Below, piece by piece: positions 61,521-64,000 of a DNA stretch of 64,000 nt (its first letter is position 1; every line of letters starts with the position of its first letter). The notes beneath the pieces were generated by a model that ran no database searches, was not told where the DNA came from, and saw only the letters and a list, made by a program, of their open reading frames with translations. The stretch lies in contig JAFQNG010000077.1 in the NCBI GenBank assembly GCA_017396005.1, forward strand, positions 1 to 64,000, read 5' to 3'. A program made the translations under genes and the position numbers. Source of the stretch: Desulfovibrio sp. Its GTDB lineage: Bacteria; Desulfobacterota; Desulfovibrionia; Desulfovibrionales; Desulfovibrionaceae.

Positions 61521-62492
61521 ATGCAAAAGCCTGACGATACATCTGCCGGGGGCTGCCAGGCCCTGCAGGCCGAGCTGGCTGCTCTGCGCCGTAAGCTGGC
61601 TTTTTATGAAGCCCTGGTGGAAGATTTGCCCATGCCTGTCTTTGCCAAGGACGAGCATTCCCGTTTTTGCCTTTTCAACAGGGCGTATGAGAAGTTTTTC
61701 GGGGCACGGCGTGAAGACATGCTGGGGCGTACCGTGCTGGAGCTGGATTTTCTGAGCCCCGAAGAGCGTGAACGCTATCAGGCCGAAGATACGGCCCATG
61801 TGGGCGAAGTGGATGAAAAGCACTATCACGTCTCTTATGCAACACCGCAGGGTCTGCGGCATACCCTGTACTGGACCAGGGGTATTGTTTCCTCCCTGGG
61901 TGAGATAGGCAGGGTGGGCGTCATCGTTGACATCAGCAAGGAGCGGCAGCTCAGGATCAAGCTGGCGCAGAAGATACGTGAGCTGCGTGACGCCAGGGCC
62001 GAGCTGCAGCAGCTTTGCCGTACGGATGCCCTGACCGGCCTGGCCAACCGCCGCCCGCTGGACGATATGCTGGAAAAATGCGTGGCTATGGCCCGGCGGC
62101 ACGGGCACCCCTTCAGCCTGCTCATGTTTGACCTGGATTTCTTCAAGCGTATCAATGACAGCTACGGGCACGAACAGGGCGATAAAACACTGCAGGCCTG
62201 TGCTGCCGTACTGCGCGAAAACACCCGCCGTGAAGACCTGCCGGCCCGTGTCGGTGGCGAAGAATTCTGCATACTTCTGCCCGGTACTGTGCTGGGGAAT
62301 GCCCTCGGCATGGCCGAGCGCATTCGCCTGGCTGTCAGCCGCAACATCATCCTGCCCGGTGGCAGGGCTGTTACTGCCAGCCTGGGTGTGGCCCAGTATC
62401 AGGCAGACGAAAGCGCCGAAGACCTCCTGCGCCGTGCCGATGAGGCCCTGTACCGGGCCAAGGAGGGGGGGCGTAACCGTGTCTGCAGCTGA
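61521..62492 (+). CDS. PAS-GGDEF diguanylate cyclase
   Basis: A 323-residue signalling protein: a short coiled region (about 10-30), a PAS domain (about 30-145; DLPMPVFAKDEHSRFCLFN), a linker helix, and a GGDEF domain (about 165-323) with the active GGEEF near 246 and the product-inhibition site RRED five residues before it. It should make cyclic di-GMP and be feedback-inhibited. AAGG stands seven bases before ATG 61521. It has no membrane segment. First chromosomal-looking gene past the prophage. Confidence 0.88.
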   Translation: MQKPDDTSAGGCQALQAELAALRRKLAFYEALVEDLPMPVFAKDEHSRFCLFNRAYEKFFGARREDMLGRTVLELDFLSPEERERYQAEDTAHVGEVDEKHYHVSYATPQGLRHTLYWTRGIVSSLGEIGRVGVIVDISKERQLRIKLAQKIRELRDARAELQQLCRTDALTGLANRRPLDDMLEKCVAMARRHGHPFSLLMFDLDFFKRINDSYGHEQGDKTLQACAAVLRENTRREDLPARVGGEEFCILLPGTVLGNALGMAERIRLAVSRNIILPGGRAVTASLGVAQYQADESAEDLLRRADEALYRAKEGGRNRVCS

Positions 62493-62590
62493 CCCCTGGC
62501 TGTGCTTTCCCTGTCATGCCTGAACCTCATTTCCCCTGTTTTGCTGCAATCCGTGCGCCGTACGCACCCTGACCTCAGACGGAGCCCCTC

Positions 62591-64000
62591 ATGGAAACTT
62601 CCCTGCTGGCTGATATCGTAGCGCTTTTTCTGCTCTCCATTGTCGTTACGCTGGCCTGCAAGCGCTTCAGGCTGCCCACTACCGTGGGCTTTCTGCTCAC
62701 CGGTGTGCTGTGCGGCCCGTCGCTGCTGGGCGTGGTGAACGACCATGAGACCATTGATCAGGTGGCAGAGCTGGGCGTGGCCATGCTGCTCTTCACCATT
62801 GGCATGGAGCTTTCAGGTGATGCCCTCAGCAGGCTCAAGCGGCCTGTCTTTCTGGGTGGCAGCCTGCAGATAGGGCTTACGGTACTGGCTGTGACAGGCA
62901 TTTTTCTGCTGCAGGGCGTCAGCTGGCAGAAGGGCGTCTTCTGGGGTTGCCTGGCCGCGCTTTCCTCATCGGCCATTGTTCTGCGCATCATGCAGGAGCG
63001 CGGCAGCACCTGCACGCCCACGGGCCGCCTTTCACTGGCTATCCTGGTGTTCCAGGATATCATGATAGCCCCCATGCTGCTGGCAGTGCCCCTGCTGGCA
63101 GGCACATTGCAGCTTTCTCTGCAGGATGCCCTGCTCAACTGCCTCTGGGTGGCTCTGTCGCTGGGTGCTGTGCTTCTGGCCGCGCATTTTGGTCTGGACC
63201 GCCTCATGGAGGCTGTCATGGGCTCGCGCAGCCGTGAGATACTGCTGCTGACCACGCTTGGCCTGTGTATGGGCATGGCCCTGCTCACCAGTGCCCTGGG
63301 TCTTTCTCTCTCGCTGGTGGCCTTTCTGGCCGGTCTGCTGCTGGCCCGCTCGCAGTACAGCATGAGCGTCATTTCAGGCATACTGCCCTATCGTGACGTG
63401 TTCATGAGCCTTTTCTTCATTTCTGTGGGCATGATGCTCAATGTGGGCTATCTGGGTGGGCATTTCTTCTACATTCTGCTCATGACAGGCCTTTTTGTCG
63501 TCATCAAGAGCCTGCTTTGCCTGCCGTCAGTGCTCATACAGGGCTACCCGCTGCGGGCGGCTGTGGTCACCTCGCTCTCACTGGCCCAGGTAGGGGAGTT
63601 TTCTTTTGTGCTGGCTGCCTCGGGCCTGAGCGCAGGCCTGCTGGGCATGGACGATTATCAGACCTTTCTGGCTGTCAGCGTGCTGACCATGATGCTCACA
63701 CCCGGCCTCATGTCTGTGGCCCCCAGGCTGGCCGACCGTCTGGCCCTGCGCTGGGGCCGTGCCCCGCTGCCGGCTGCCGGCGAGGCCTGCGGCGGTGAAT
63801 GTGCCCTGCAGGATCATCTCATCATCATCGGTTTCGGTATCAGCGGTCAGCATCTGGCCCATGTGGCCAGGGAATCGGGCATAACCTATACCATACTGGA
63901 GATGAACCCCGAGACTGTGCGCCGCTACCGCCACAGCGAGCCCATCACCCAGGGCGATGCCACGCAGCCTGTGGTATTGGAGCACCTGGGGGTGGACAGG
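62591..64000 (+). CDS. Kef-type cation/proton antiporter, 3' end beyond the window
   Basis: The first 470 residues of a monovalent cation:proton antiporter-2 family protein: about 12 membrane helices (LPTTVGFLLTGVLCGPSLLG; MLLFTIGMELS; SSSAIVLRIMQERG; FQDIMIAPML) followed by the start of a TrkA-N nucleotide-binding domain (HLIIIGFGISGQHLA, near 413). Such proteins exchange potassium or sodium for protons, under control of NAD(H) or glutathione adducts. GGAG stands six bases before the ATG. The frame is still open at the end of the window. Confidence 0.88.
   Translation, partial: METSLLADIVALFLLSIVVTLACKRFRLPTTVGFLLTGVLCGPSLLGVVNDHETIDQVAELGVAMLLFTIGMELSGDALSRLKRPVFLGGSLQIGLTVLAVTGIFLLQGVSWQKGVFWGCLAALSSSAIVLRIMQERGSTCTPTGRLSLAILVFQDIMIAPMLLAVPLLAGTLQLSLQDALLNCLWVALSLGAVLLAAHFGLDRLMEAVMGSRSREILLLTTLGLCMGMALLTSALGLSLSLVAFLAGLLLARSQYSMSVISGILPYRDVFMSLFFISVGMMLNVGYLGGHFFYILLMTGLFVVIKSLLCLPSVLIQGYPLRAAVVTSLSLAQVGEFSFVLAASGLSAGLLGMDDYQTFLAVSVLTMMLTPGLMSVAPRLADRLALRWGRAPLPAAGEACGGECALQDHLIIIGFGISGQHLAHVARESGITYTILEMNPETVRRYRHSEPITQGDATQPVVLEHLGVDR

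Noticed and set aside
1..64000. tRNA, rRNA genes or CRISPR array
   Set aside because: None recognised by eye on either strand; a covariance-model scan would be needed to exclude a tRNA at an attachment site.

Overview
The window reads as a mosaic of mobile DNA ending in ordinary chromosome. No rRNA, tRNA or CRISPR array was seen. The GC-rich chromosomal and phage genes and the type of elements suggest a Desulfovibrionaceae-like bacterium. That is an inference from overall flavour, because no taxonomic marker gene is present.

Region 1 (about 0.27-31.8 kb, nearly all on the minus strand) is an I-type conjugative element whose transfer system is related to Dot/Icm and IncI Tra. In transcription order from the right it carries a replication-initiator-like HTH protein, an AT-rich regulator, DotH, DotG, IcmC/DotE-like, IcmD-like, DotI, DotO, an IcmX/TraW-like protein, DotA, a C5-methylase-like protein, a small membrane protein, DotD, DotC, DotB, a PAPS-reductase-like protein, an adenine methylase, IcmT, ArdC, topoisomerase III (split by an in-frame amber codon), a lytic transglycosylase, DotM, DotL, a DsbA/C-like thiol oxidoreductase and a methylase-helicase truncated at the left. 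Two toxin-antitoxin modules are set into this operon on the opposite strand, each behind a perfect palindromic operator. No relaxase or recombinase for this element lies inside the window.

Region 2 (about 32.4-41.7 kb, plus strand) is a very GC-rich podovirus-type virion module: portal, scaffold, capsid, cement-like protein, tail tube, collar fibre, nozzle, GNAT and internal virion protein. No large terminase was found. A nuclease-ATPase moron with its own promoter follows. A 1.2-kb stretch after it holds several hairpins, a candidate type I toxin peptide and a small gene with an in-frame UGA.

Region 3 (44.7-55.2 kb, minus strand) is a cargo operon: nucleotidyltransferase, HPr-kinase-like protein, PqqD-like protein, a strongly AT-rich block of glycosyltransferases plus an aldo-keto reductase, an ABC exporter, and an S24-type repressor as the last gene. 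The frame genes resemble a lasso-peptide pathway, and a possible remnant of the B2 protease lies just where the AT-rich block begins. Upstream of the operon a 136-bp segment is bracketed by 23-bp perfect inverted repeats, next to a tyrosine recombinase gene.

Region 4 (55.5-61.4 kb) holds phage integration, lysis and control genes: integrase, a small protein, a holin and an endolysin with an EF-hand-like insertion, a Mor-like activator and a CI-like S24 repressor. A 1.8-kb ATPase/TOPRIM defence-like cargo sits between the holin and the small gene, flanked by a 24-bp direct repeat. From 61.5 kb onward the genes look chromosomal: a PAS-GGDEF diguanylate cyclase and a Kef-type antiporter that runs off the end.
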